In this document: positions 46,077 to 54,655 of the stretch, piece after piece | Position numbering within the stretch: the first letter of the stretch is position 1 | How the letters are laid out: every line of letters begins with the position of its first letter | NCBI RefSeq assembly: GCF_013620795.1 | Contig: NZ_LGLW01000002.1 | Span: 62,001-126,000 of the forward strand | Reading direction: 5' to 3' | DNA from: Pseudomonas sp. Q2-TVG4-2 | GTDB taxonomy: Bacteria > Pseudomonadota > Gammaproteobacteria > Pseudomonadales > Pseudomonadaceae | DNA length: 64,000 bases | Made by a program: the position numbers and the translations under genes | Notes under the pieces: model-generated | What the model was told of the DNA's origin: nothing | What the model saw: the letters and a program-made list of their open reading frames with translations, nothing else | The model's database searches: none

Positions 46077-47876
46077 CTAGTCCTCGCTCGGGAAGGCGAC
46101 ACCGGGGTCGGCGGATCGCAGGTAGAGGCTGAGCTGGGCGCCGCCTTCGGGATGATTGGCGATCGTCAGCTCGCCGTCCAGGGCGCGTGTCAGGGTATCG
46201 CAAATGGCCAAACCCAGCCCCAGACCCTGCGCGCTGGTCTTGGTGGTGAAGAAAGGCTCGCGGGCGCGCTGCAGCGCCTCGGTGGAAAACCCCGGGCCGT
46301 TGTCGCGCAGCGTCAGCAATACGCCGTCGCCCTGGCGTTCGGCGCGCAGCCAGATGCGTCGTACCGGTGGCCGCTCATTGAGCGCGTCGAGTGCATTGGC
46401 TAGCAGGTTGGAGAGGATTTGCCGCAGCCGTGTTTCACCCGCCTGAACCCACAACGTCGCGTCCGGAAGATCGCGAATCAGCTCGACGCCCATGGCTTGG
46501 CGACGCTTGGCCAGCAAGGCCAAGGCGTCGTCCAGCGCCGGCTGTAGCGCCACCCGCTCCGGCGCGTGCCGATCGCGACGGGCAAAAGCCCGCAGGTGGG
46601 CAATGATCGATGCCATGCGTGCGGTCAGTTCGCTGATCAGTCGGAGGTTGTCGCGGGCTTCTTCGTTGCGCTGCTGGTCGAGCAGCACACCGGCATTATC
46701 CGCATAACTGCGAATCGCCCCCAGCGGTTGATTGAGTTCGTGGCTGATGCTCGCCGACATGGTGCCCAGCGCGGACAGCTTGCCGGCTTGCAACAGTTCG
46801 TCCTGCGCACGGACCAGCTCCTGTTGGGCCTGCTCGCGTTCCAGTACTTCCTCCTTGAGCCGGCTGTTCAGCGCCTCCAGATCCTGCGTCCGCTCCTGCA
46901 CGCGGCGCTCTAGCTGCTGCCGCGCCTTGGCATCCAGGGCGATGCGCTCCAGGTAGTGGCGGCGCCGCTGCATCAACAACCCGAGCAGCAGCAATACCGC
47001 GGCGAGGGTGGCTGCACCGATCGCGACGACGGTCCGCACCGGCCGTTCGGCCAGGCTGATCGGCGCTAGAATGCGCACGGTCCAGCCGGTTTCCTTGAGC
47101 TCACGACTCTGGATCAACCACGCATCGATATCGAGCGTCAGATCCTGGGGCTCGAGCGTCGGGTAGGGCCGTTCGGACGCGATCTGCTCGCGTTCTTCGA
47201 TATCCAGCGCCCGGCTTGCGCGGAATCGCCATTCCGGCTTGGAGGTGAGGATCACCACACCGAAATTGTCGGTCACCATGAGCTGCTCGGGCGTGTTGCC
47301 CCAGAGTGTCTCGGTGTAGTCCAGGTCCACCTTGACCACCAGCGCGCCGAGCACCTCGTCGCCGTCGCGCACGGCCGCGCCGAAGTAGTAGCCGCGTTTG
47401 CCAGAAGTAGTGCCGAGGCCGAAGAAGCGTCCCAGCTTGCCGGCCATGGCTTCCCTGAAATAGGGCCGGAAGGCGAAGTTGCGATTGACGAAGCTGTCTT
47501 CGTCGTTCCAGTTCGACGCCGCCAGGGTCTTGCCATCCGGTGCCATCAGGTAGATCACATCGGCACCGGTTTCCTTGCGCAGTTGATCCAGCAGGCGATT
47601 GGCTTGGTCCTTGGCGGTAGGGCTGTCCGGCTGCCGCAGCGCCGCGCGCAGGGTTGGCAAGTCGCCGAGGATGCGTGGCAGCACCTCGTAGCGACGCAGC
47701 GAGCCGAGCAGGTTGGCCACGTAGAGGTCGAGCGTCTGTCGGTTCTGCTCGATCAGCTCGTTACTGTAATAACGTTCGGCCAGTTGTTGCAGCGGCCACA
47801 GCAGCGGCGCTAGCAATAGCGCGACCAGGGCCAGATTGCGCCAGCGTGGGCGGCGAGGAGGTTCGAGTGGTGTCAT
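46077..47876 (-). CDS. dctB: C4-dicarboxylate sensor histidine kinase DctB
   Basis: A 599-residue membrane kinase. Transmembrane helices at about 12-30 and 288-306 bracket a periplasmic double-PDC/CACHE sensor (about 35-280). Then a coiled coil (about 315-365), HisKA with SHELNQPLGAIRSYAD, and HATPase_c with NLLANALDAL, RDNGPGF and GLGLGLAI. It senses C4-dicarboxylates and phosphorylates DctD. First gene of dctBD. Confidence 0.93.
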   Translation of the reverse strand: MTPLEPPRRPRWRNLALVALLLAPLLWPLQQLAERYYSNELIEQNRQTLDLYVANLLGSLRRYEVLPRILGDLPTLRAALRQPDSPTAKDQANRLLDQLRKETGADVIYLMAPDGKTLAASNWNDEDSFVNRNFAFRPYFREAMAGKLGRFFGLGTTSGKRGYYFGAAVRDGDEVLGALVVKVDLDYTETLWGNTPEQLMVTDNFGVVILTSKPEWRFRASRALDIEEREQIASERPYPTLEPQDLTLDIDAWLIQSRELKETGWTVRILAPISLAERPVRTVVAIGAATLAAVLLLLGLLMQRRRHYLERIALDAKARQQLERRVQERTQDLEALNSRLKEEVLEREQAQQELVRAQDELLQAGKLSALGTMSASISHELNQPLGAIRSYADNAGVLLDQQRNEEARDNLRLISELTARMASIIAHLRAFARRDRHAPERVALQPALDDALALLAKRRQAMGVELIRDLPDATLWVQAGETRLRQILSNLLANALDALNERPPVRRIWLRAERQGDGVLLTLRDNGPGFSTEALQRAREPFFTTKTSAQGLGLGLAICDTLTRALDGELTIANHPEGGAQLSLYLRSADPGVAFPSED

Positions 47877-47978
47877 GCAGATGCGCCTGTGATTCGGGCG
47901 GCATTATGCACCTTAAGCACAGGGCAGGGCGCCTCTGGCGCGGGGGAGATGAACGGCCGAGTCGATGCCGAGCGGCAT

Positions 47979-48890
47979 TCAGATTGTTTGCGTGGCCTGA
48001 TGACCCCCAATCGCCTGAAAGTTGCCAGTGTTGCCGAGGCATTGATGCAACGCGGTTTCCCAGTCCGGCAACTCGACGCCCCAGTCACGTTGCAAGCGTG
48101 CGCAGCTGAGCCGCGAATTGAGCGGGCGCTGGGCAGCGGTGGGGTAGTCCGTGGACTGGATGGGCTCGAGCCGGGCCCGCAACAGGCCCTGGCGTTCCAG
48201 GTGTTGGGCAATGCTGCAGGCGAAGCCGTACCAGGACGTTTCGCCGCTGGCGGTCAGGTGATACAGCCCGCTGGGACCGCCAGTGCCCGTGCGCCATTTG
48301 CGCACCATCTCGGCTGTCACTGCGGCGATGGTACCGGCCCAGGTCGGTGCGCCGACTTCGTCGTCAACCACCGACAGCGCGTCACGTTCCTGCAACAGGC
48401 GCTGCATGGTCAGCAGGAAGTTACGACCGTGCAGCGAATAGACCCAGCTCGTACGCAAGATCAGATGCTGGCCACCGACTGCCTGAATCGCTTGCTCGCC
48501 GGCCAGCTTGCTCGCCCCATATACGCTCAAGGGGGCCGGATGGTCCTCTTCGTTGTACGGCTCGCGCTTGCGCCCGTCGAAGACGTAATCGGTGGAGTAA
48601 TGAATCAGGGGTATGCCAAGCGCCGCAGCTTCTTCGGCGAGCACGCCAGGTCCGGTGGCGTTCACCGCAAAGGCCTGATCGCGATTGTCCTGCGCTGGGT
48701 CGACCGCAGTGTAGGCGGCGGCATTGATGATCAGGTCGGGGCGCAGCAGGCGAACCTGCTGGCGAATCTGCATCGGCTCGGCCAGGTCAAGCACCTTGTG
48801 GCCCAAAGCGAGCACCTTCCCTTCACCGGCAAGCGCCAGTTGCAGCTCCTGAGACAGTTGCCCCTTGCTACCGGTGATCAGGATTTTCAT
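47979..48890 (-). CDS. rmlD: dTDP-4-dehydrorhamnose reductase
   Basis: A 303-residue short-chain reductase, the last step of dTDP-L-rhamnose synthesis (NAD(P)H reduction of dTDP-4-keto-L-rhamnose). Motifs: nucleotide loop TGSKGQLSQEL near 7, AAAYTAVDPAQD, STDYVFDG and YGASKLAGE (catalytic Tyr and Lys). The start overlaps the rmlC stop by 4 bp. It is the last gene of rmlBACD; 102 bp separate it from dctB upstream on the same strand. Confidence 0.95.
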   Translation of the reverse strand: MKILITGSKGQLSQELQLALAGEGKVLALGHKVLDLAEPMQIRQQVRLLRPDLIINAAAYTAVDPAQDNRDQAFAVNATGPGVLAEEAAALGIPLIHYSTDYVFDGRKREPYNEEDHPAPLSVYGASKLAGEQAIQAVGGQHLILRTSWVYSLHGRNFLLTMQRLLQERDALSVVDDEVGAPTWAGTIAAVTAEMVRKWRTGTGGPSGLYHLTASGETSWYGFACSIAQHLERQGLLRARLEPIQSTDYPTAAQRPLNSRLSCARLQRDWGVELPDWETALHQCLGNTGNFQAIGGHQATQTI

Positions 48891-49432
48891 GCAAACAGCT
48901 CCGCTTCGCTGAGAACCTTACCTGCCGCATCCTTCTGCGATAGCTGCGGCAGCTCCTGGAACGGCCACTCGATGCCGATCTGCGGATCGTTCCAGAGCAG
49001 TGAGCGCTCATGGGCTGGCGCGTAGTAGTCGGTGGTCTTGTAGAGGAACTCGGCACTTTCGCTGAGTACCACGAAACCGTGCGCAAAACCTTCAGGAATC
49101 CATAGCTGGCGCTGATTTTGGGCGCTCAGGCGGGTGCCGACCCAGCGGCCGAAGCTGGGCGAGCTGCGGCGCAGATCCACCGCTACGTCGAACACCTCGC
49201 CGGCCACGACCCGCACCAGCTTTCCCTGGGGTTGCTGGATTTGGTAGTGCAGCCCGCGCAGCACGCCGCGCTGGGACTTGGAATGGTTGTCCTGAACGAA
49301 GGTTCGCTTGAGTCCGGTGGCCGTCTCGAAAGCCGCCGCGTTGAAGCTTTCGTAGAAAAAACCGCGCTCATCACCGAACACCTTGGGCTCGATGATCAGC
49401 ACATCGGGAATGTCGGTTTCGATGATCTTCAT
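48887..49432 (-). CDS. rmlC: dTDP-4-dehydrorhamnose 3,5-epimerase
   Basis: A 181-residue cupin-fold epimerase. [29 protein letters not shown] with the catalytic His, [20 protein letters not shown] and [13 protein letters not shown] are standard RmlC blocks. It converts dTDP-4-keto-6-deoxyglucose to the L-rhamno epimer. Four-bp overlaps with both rmlA and rmlD indicate translational coupling. Confidence 0.95.
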   Translation of the reverse strand: MKIIETDIPDVLIIEPKVFGDERGFFYESFNAAAFETATGLKRTFVQDNHSKSQRGVLRGLHYQIQQPQGKLVRVVAGEVFDVAVDLRRSSPSFGRWVGTRLSAQNQRQLWIPEGFAHGFVVLSESAEFLYKTTDYYAPAHERSLLWNDPQIGIEWPFQELPQLSQKDAAGKVLSEAELFA

Positions 49433-50301
49433 GCGTCTTCACCCGCCAGTTTGAACAGGTACTGGCCATAGCCGGTCTTGCCCAAGGCATCGGCGCGGCG
49501 CAGCAGCTGCTCGCGATCGATCCACTTGTTCTGGTAGGCGATCTCCTCCAGGCAGGCGACCTTGAGCCCTTGACGGTGCTCAATGGTCTGCACGTACTGG
49601 GAGGCTTCGAGCAGGCTGTCATGGGTGCCGGTGTCGAGCCAGGCGAAGCCGCGGCCGAAGCGCTCGACGTTAAGGTCGCCACGCTTGAGGTAGGCGTTGT
49701 TGACGTCGGTAATTTCCAGCTCGCCGCGTGGCGACGGCTTGATCGACTTGGCGATCTCGACCACATCGTTGTCGTAGAAATACAGGCCGGTCACCGCGTA
49801 GCTGGATTTCGGCTTGGCCGGTTTCTCTTCGATCGACAGCGCCTTGCCGTTCTCGTCGAAGTCGATCACGCCGAAACGCTCTGGATCCTTGACCCAGTAG
49901 CCGAAGACCGTGGCGCCTTTAGTCTGCGCGGAGGCGCGTTGCAGCTTCTCGGTGAAGTGCTGGCCGTGGAAGATGTTGTCCCCGAGGATCAGGCACACCG
50001 GGTCATCGCCGATGAACTCTTCGCCGATCAGGAAGGCCTGCGCCAGGCCGTCCGGGGACGGCTGTTCGGCATAGCTGAAGTTGACACCGAACTGGCTGCC
50101 GTCACCCAGCAGATTCTTGTACTGCGGCAAATCCTGCGGGGTGGATATCAGCAGGATGTCGCGAATCCCGGCAAGCATCAGCACCGAAATCGGGTAATAG
50201 GCCATGGGCTTGTCGTAGATCGGCAACAGCTGCTTGGATACGCCCAAGGTGATGGGGTGCAAACGAGTGCCGGAGCCTCCGGCGAGGATGATTCCTTTCA
50301 T
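49429..50301 (-). CDS. rmlA: Glucose-1-phosphate thymidylyltransferase
   Basis: A 290-residue nucleotidyltransferase that makes dTDP-glucose from dTTP and glucose-1-phosphate, the first committed step. Signature [11 protein letters not shown] (8-18) with the catalytic Arg, [13 protein letters not shown] near 26-38, and ILGDNIFHG near 106-114. Allosterically inhibited by dTDP-rhamnose in known homologues. Overlaps rmlB and rmlC by 4 bp each. Confidence 0.95.
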   Translation of the reverse strand: MKGIILAGGSGTRLHPITLGVSKQLLPIYDKPMAYYPISVLMLAGIRDILLISTPQDLPQYKNLLGDGSQFGVNFSYAEQPSPDGLAQAFLIGEEFIGDDPVCLILGDNIFHGQHFTEKLQRASAQTKGATVFGYWVKDPERFGVIDFDENGKALSIEEKPAKPKSSYAVTGLYFYDNDVVEIAKSIKPSPRGELEITDVNNAYLKRGDLNVERFGRGFAWLDTGTHDSLLEASQYVQTIEHRQGLKVACLEEIAYQNKWIDREQLLRRADALGKTGYGQYLFKLAGEDA

Positions 50302-51368
50302 GCGTTCTCCAGCGCGCCAAGGCGCTCACGTTGATAGCTGCCATCCTGTACGCGACGGCACCATTCGAGGTTGTTGAGGTACCACTGCACGGTCTTGCGT
50401 AGGCCGGTCTCGAAGGTCTCCTGCGGCACCCAGCCGAGTTCGCGCTCGATCTTGCTGGCGTCGATGGCGTAGCGCAGGTCGTGGCCCGGGCGGTCTTTGA
50501 CGAAAGTGATCAGGTCCTCGAAGCGTGCCAGGCCTTCGGGTTTCTGCGGCGCCAGCTCTTCGAGCAGGGCGCAGATACCGCGTACTACCTCAATGTTCTT
50601 CTGCTCGTTGTGGCCGCCGATGTTGTAGGTCTCGCCGACGGTGCCTTCGCTGACCACCTTGAACAGCGCGCGCGCGTGATCCTCGACGAACAGCCAGTCA
50701 CGCACCTGGGTGCCGTTGCCATAGACCGGAAGCGGCTTGCCATCCAGCGCATTGAGGATCACCAGTGGAATTAGCTTCTCGGGGAAGTGATAGGGGCCGT
50801 AGTTGTTCGAGCAGTTGGTGATCAGCACCGGCAACCCGTAGGTACGCTGCCAGGCGCGAACCAAATGATCGGAAGAGGCCTTGCTGGCCGAATACGGTGA
50901 GCTCGGGGCGTAGGGCGTGGTTTCGGTAAACAAGTCATCGACGCCGTGCAGGTCGCCATACACCTCGTCGGTGGAGATATGGTGGAAGCGGAACGCCTCG
51001 CGGCGCTCGGCCGGCAGGGTCTGCCAGTAGACACGAGTCGCTTCGAGCAGTTGATAAGTGCCGACGATGTTGGTCTGGATGAACTCAGCCGGGCCGTCGA
51101 TGGAGCGATCAACGTGCGACTCGGCGGCCAGATGCATGATGGCGTCCGGCTGGAACTCCAGCAGCGCTTCGCTCACCCGCTCGCGGTCCGCGATGTCGGC
51201 TTGTAGAAACTGATAGCGATCGCTGTTTTGCACATCTGCCAGCGACTCCAGGTTGCCGGCGTAGGTCAGCTTGTCCAGATTCAGGACGCTGTGCCCGGTG
51301 TCTTGGATGAGGTGGCGGATCAGAGCAGAGCCGATGAATCCGGCTCCGCCGGTTACGAGAATGCGCAT
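50298..51368 (-). CDS. rmlB: dTDP-glucose 4,6-dehydratase
   Basis: A 356-residue extended short-chain dehydrogenase. NAD motif TGGAGFIGS (6-14), [17 protein letters not shown] and catalytic [11 protein letters not shown] start at ATG 51368 ([10 protein letters not shown]), not at the longer frame. It is the first gene of an rmlB-A-C-D unit. Products supply L-rhamnose for LPS core or surface polysaccharide. Confidence 0.95.
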   Translation of the reverse strand: MRILVTGGAGFIGSALIRHLIQDTGHSVLNLDKLTYAGNLESLADVQNSDRYQFLQADIADRERVSEALLEFQPDAIMHLAAESHVDRSIDGPAEFIQTNIVGTYQLLEATRVYWQTLPAERREAFRFHHISTDEVYGDLHGVDDLFTETTPYAPSSPYSASKASSDHLVRAWQRTYGLPVLITNCSNNYGPYHFPEKLIPLVILNALDGKPLPVYGNGTQVRDWLFVEDHARALFKVVSEGTVGETYNIGGHNEQKNIEVVRGICALLEELAPQKPEGLARFEDLITFVKDRPGHDLRYAIDASKIERELGWVPQETFETGLRKTVQWYLNNLEWCRRVQDGSYQRERLGALENA

Positions 51369-51749
51369 GATTGAAAGGCTTCCTTGGCGCGCTACAGAGC
51401 AACAGGCTCTTGGCATGTCGGCAGGATAGACCTGCCGAAAATACAAAAATTCCCAGCCGTGGCTGGAGTTGGTAAGACGCAGTGAACGTCTGGGCAGCTT
51501 TCAGCGGGCGCGACCGACGCTGTTCGTCGGCGCGGCGTTGCGGTGACCTACGACGCGGTGACGGTTTTTCTTACCCGCCGCCAATTCACGCAGGTTGCAG
51601 CAGCCCGTGCGCCGCTGTGCCAACGTCTCTTCTGCCTTCTCGGCACTGCGCGAGTATGCGAACAGACGCAAGCTGGCTAATAAGGAGCGGTGGCGCGAAG
51701 GGCACAATTGGGTAATATCAGCGCGATATTATCGACAGGTAGCAACGGA
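51369..51749. other. Divergent region between rmlB and the small 95-residue gene
   Basis: 381 bp without a gene. It has a CCAGCC-GT-GGCTGG near-palindrome (51453-51466) with an A/T stretch on the rmlB side and the perfect palindrome at 51713-51731. The rml promoter should lie here but I cannot place it exactly. Confidence 0.45.
51713..51731. promoter_or_regulatory. Perfect palindrome before the 95-residue gene
   Basis: TAATATCAGCGCGATATTA: 7-bp arms TAATATC/GATATTA around a 5-bp centre, ending 18 bp before the ATG at 51750. The A/T content and position suit an operator overlapping a promoter. Confidence 0.55.
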
Positions 51750-52037
51750 ATGCACACCCGTAACGAACAGCTTGCCGAATTGCTGAGCCTCACCACGCAC
51801 GGTTTTTCTCAACTGGCCGAGGCTCTGGTCACGCTCTCCTTTGAACTCATGGCCAGCGAAGACCCCGCAACACGGATCGCCAGCCGCCGTATGGTCACGA
51901 GGATGGCGGCGATCCAGTCGGCTTTCGCTCAGCAGTTGAGCCTGCTCGAACCCATCGGCGAGCAGCAGCCCGCCGCTCCGGACACATGGCCAGAAGACGG
52001 CATGGAAAGCCCGGGCGTGAACCCGTCAGACCGTTAA
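51750..52037 (+). CDS. Small hypothetical protein
   Basis: A 95-residue soluble, mainly helical protein (MHTRNEQLAELL..., with LASRRMVTRMAAIQSAF-like amphipathic helix in the middle and a Pro/Glu-rich tail). I do not recognise a family. I start at ATG 51750 rather than at an upstream frame start (51690), because the palindrome would fall inside the coding sequence otherwise and CGGA lies just upstream. It is alone between divergent rmlB and the convergent Mla-like lipoprotein gene. Confidence 0.6.
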   Translation: MHTRNEQLAELLSLTTHGFSQLAEALVTLSFELMASEDPATRIASRRMVTRMAAIQSAFAQQLSLLEPIGEQQPAAPDTWPEDGMESPGVNPSDR

Positions 52038-52078
52038 CGCTTGAACTGCTCCAGACTTCGCGATCTAGCTCACGTCGG

Positions 52079-52702
52079 TTACGGCAGTTGACGGGCGTGA
52101 GACAGGGTCCAGTCGAGAATCTCCTGACTGAGCGTATCGCTGGCTCGCCCAAATGCCTCGATCACGCTTTCCACGCTTGGATCGGCGCTGGGCTGGCGAA
52201 CCTCGAACCGTCGGTTGGCCAGGGTGTGCTGGTCGTTACGATTGACCAGGCGCGCATCGAGGGTGATCAGCACCATGGGTTTGCCGTCGATGTAGACGCT
52301 CTGAAAGGCGCGCAGATCGCTGTGCAGGCTGAGATCGGCATAAAGATTTACATCCTCGTTGCTCACCGAGGACATGCGGCCATCGCGCTGGAACGCTTCG
52401 ATCAAGCGATCGCGCAGTAGCACGGGCGCCGCATCGCTCCAGCGTGCGCCGCCATAAGAGCTGATCTGGTTGCCCTGCGGCACCACGGCGATGCGCGGGC
52501 TGGAGAGGATGCGACTGGCCTGCGGGGTATTGATGCGCAGCGCGTGTTGGAGTGCCGGCTCGCTGGCCTGCTGCGGCGATGTCGTGGTGGGGAGGAGATA
52601 AATTCGCAACGGCTCGGACTCCGGCAGTATCGAGCAGGCCGAGAGGGTGACGAGCAGTCCGAGCAGGACGAGGCGAGGCAGGGAATGAAGGCGACGGTTC
52701 AT
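52079..52702 (-). CDS. ABC-type transport auxiliary lipoprotein (PqiC/MlaX-like)
   Basis: A 207-residue lipoprotein: signal peptide and lipobox LSAC (Cys at about 23), followed by an ABC_trans_aux domain (RIYLLPTTTSP..., RIAVVPQGNQISSYGGARWSDAAPVLLRDRLIEAF). Probably sits in the outer membrane as partner of the MCE protein encoded upstream with a 4-bp overlap. Role in intermembrane lipid transport by analogy with PqiC; unproved. Confidence 0.85.
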   Translation of the reverse strand: MNRRLHSLPRLVLLGLLVTLSACSILPESEPLRIYLLPTTTSPQQASEPALQHALRINTPQASRILSSPRIAVVPQGNQISSYGGARWSDAAPVLLRDRLIEAFQRDGRMSSVSNEDVNLYADLSLHSDLRAFQSVYIDGKPMVLITLDARLVNRNDQHTLANRRFEVRQPSADPSVESVIEAFGRASDTLSQEILDWTLSHARQLP

Positions 52703-53637
52703 GGGTTGAACTCCTGCAGTTTGTCTCGGCCGAGCAGGAAACCGCTCGGGTTGTCTTCCAGGCGCTGGGTCACCCGGCGCAGGGCGCCAAGGGTGGTGCG
52801 CAATTCGTTGATGGCCGGGCCCAGTTCGTTGAAGCCCTGCATGCCGTTGTTCAGCGCGCCCTGGTTCTCCTCCAACAGGGTATCCAGGCGCGCCGTGGTG
52901 CGATCCAGTGCGCTCATCGATTGGGCCGCGCTGTCGAGTACGCTGCGGCCCTGATCGTCGAGCAGACCGTTGGCGTTACGCGCCAGGCTCGACAACTCGC
53001 CCATGACGACGTTGGCCTGCTGGCTCAGCTGATTGAATTGTTGCAGCGTCTGGGCCAGGTCGCCGCGCTGGTCTGAGAGCACGCTGGTGGCCTGCTCCAA
53101 ATGTTCCAGGGTGCGGCTCAAACGCGTGGTGTTTTCCTCGGAAAAGATCTGGTTGGCGCTGAGCAGCAGATTATTGATGTTGCTCATAAGGTCCTCGCCG
53201 TTCTCCAGCAGCGCGCTGAGCGAGGAAGGATCGGCGACGATCAGTGGCGGGTTATCGGGGTCACCTTCAAGGCGCGGGCTTTCCGGAGTGCCGCCGTGCA
53301 GCTGGATGACCATGCTGCCGGTGATGTTGGCGAGCGCCAGACGCGCCTGGGTGTCTACCTTGATCGGCGTGCCGCCATAGACACGAATGCGCGCGCGGAC
53401 CTTGCGCGGATCGTCCGGCTCCAGCCACAGCTGGGTAACGTCGCCCACCTTGATGCCGCTGTATTCCACCGAGCTGCCGCTGGATAGCCCGCTGACGGCC
53501 TGGCTGAAGCCGATGTCGTAGTAACTGTACTCGCGGTCGATGCTGGATTTGCCTAGCCACAGCGCGAAGAGCAGCGCGCAGCCGACCGCGATCACGGTGA
53601 ACAGACCGATCAGGACATGATGGGCACGGGTTTCCAT
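52699..53637 (-). CDS. MCE/MlaD-family substrate-binding protein
   Basis: A 312-residue protein with an N-terminal membrane anchor (about 8-28), one MCE domain (about 35-120; SVEYSGIKVGDVTQLWLEPDD, NITGSMVIQLHGG) and a long helical tail (150-300) rich in Gln and Leu. MCE proteins form lipid-conducting rings in the periplasm. GGAG nine bases before the ATG lies within the repeat-like insert that separates it from the ATPase gene. Confidence 0.88.
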   Translation of the reverse strand: METRAHHVLIGLFTVIAVGCALLFALWLGKSSIDREYSYYDIGFSQAVSGLSSGSSVEYSGIKVGDVTQLWLEPDDPRKVRARIRVYGGTPIKVDTQARLALANITGSMVIQLHGGTPESPRLEGDPDNPPLIVADPSSLSALLENGEDLMSNINNLLLSANQIFSEENTTRLSRTLEHLEQATSVLSDQRGDLAQTLQQFNQLSQQANVVMGELSSLARNANGLLDDQGRSVLDSAAQSMSALDRTTARLDTLLEENQGALNNGMQGFNELGPAINELRTTLGALRRVTQRLEDNPSGFLLGRDKLQEFNP

Positions 53638-53639
53638 TC

Positions 53640-53872
53640 AGAATGTCTCCAGCTTTGGCAGGCCGTCAAAAACTACCTGCGTTGGCAATACTGCGTTAAA
53701 ACCGACCTGGGTCGCCAGCCCGGTCAAAATGCTCATTACAGCACGTAAACTCGTACGCGAGCCCGGTCCGCTTCTTCGGCTATTTTGACTCACTGCGCTC
53801 GCCCTTCGGGCCAGCCTTCGGCTGTTACTCTTTGGTCGTTGCGCCTTGTCTCGCCTGCCTCGCCTACGTTTT
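53640..53872. repeat. Structured, repeat-like insert within the Mla-like operon
   Basis: About 233 bp between the ATPase and MCE genes, where close spacing is usual. It is not coding in a family-like way. Features: GTTGAAAAACG at one edge (including the ATPase TGA stop), two adjacent hairpins with C(TTCG)G loops, GCCCTTCGGGC (53801-53811) and CAGCCTTCGGCTG (53812-53824), and CGACC-TG-GGTCG (53703-53714). It looks like the dispersed intergenic elements of Pseudomonas genomes, but only one clear copy is in the window, so repetition is inferred. Confidence 0.45.
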
Positions 53873-54655
53873 TCAACGGACTGCCAGCGCGGCGCCATGC
53901 GCAGCGCGGCCACGAGGGCCATGGAAGTATTCGCGGATCCAATCGTCGTCGGTGGCGGCGACCGCCTCCAGGGTATCGACCACCAGCACGCGCCTCTGCG
54001 CCAGTACGGCGATGCGATCGCAGATGGTGTAGAGCGTATCCAGGTCATGGGTGACCAGGAACACGCTGAAGCCCAGCGCATCGCGCAGGGTCAGTATCAA
54101 CTGATCGAACGCTGCCGCGCCGATGGGGTCGAGGCCGGCGGTGGGCTCATCGAGAAACAGTACTTCCGGATCCAGCGCCAGGGCGCGAGCCAACGCCGCG
54201 CGCTTGACCATGCCGCCGGACAGCTCGTCAGGGTATTTGCAAGCGGCTTCCGGTGGCAGCCCGGCCAGCGCCAGCTTCTGCCGCGCCAGGTGTTCGGCAT
54301 CGGCGCGCTTGAGACCGATGTGCTCGATCAGCGGCAAGGCGACATTTTCCTGCAGGCTAAGCGAGGTGAACAGTGCGCCGCGCTGGAACAGCACGCCGAA
54401 GCGTCGCTCCACCTCCGAACGACGCTGGGCGGGAAGCTTCAACAGGTTCTCGCCGAACACCTTGACGCTGCCGGCGTTCGGTCGGCGAAGGCCGACGATG
54501 CTGCGCAGCAGCACCGACTTGCCGGTGCCGGACCCGCCGACCACGCCGAGGATTTCACCGCGGCGGATATCCAGGTCGAGGTTGACATGCACCGCCTGTT
54601 TGCCGAAGCGATTGACCAGCCCGCTGACCTGGATCACAGGTTCTTTCGTGCTCAC
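53873..54655 (-). CDS. Mla-like lipid ABC transporter ATP-binding subunit
   Basis: A 260-residue MlaF-type ATPase. Walker A GGSGTGKS (40-47), Q-loop LFQRGALFTSLS, signature LSGGMVKRAALAR (with the Mla-type GGM), Walker B VLFLDEPTAGLDP, H-loop LVTHDLDTLY. Its start overlaps the permease stop by 4 bp. Its own stop codon is at the edge of the insert at 53640-53872, so the C terminus could have been changed by the insertion. Confidence 0.9.
   Translation of the reverse strand: MSTKEPVIQVSGLVNRFGKQAVHVNLDLDIRRGEILGVVGGSGTGKSVLLRSIVGLRRPNAGSVKVFGENLLKLPAQRRSEVERRFGVLFQRGALFTSLSLQENVALPLIEHIGLKRADAEHLARQKLALAGLPPEAACKYPDELSGGMVKRAALARALALDPEVLFLDEPTAGLDPIGAAAFDQLILTLRDALGFSVFLVTHDLDTLYTICDRIAVLAQRRVLVVDTLEAVAATDDDWIREYFHGPRGRAAHGAALAVR

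Noticed and set aside
51453..51466. CCAGCC-GT-GGCTGG as an rml leader terminator
   Set aside because: Only a 6-bp stem with a 2-base loop and an imperfect T run; too weak to call.
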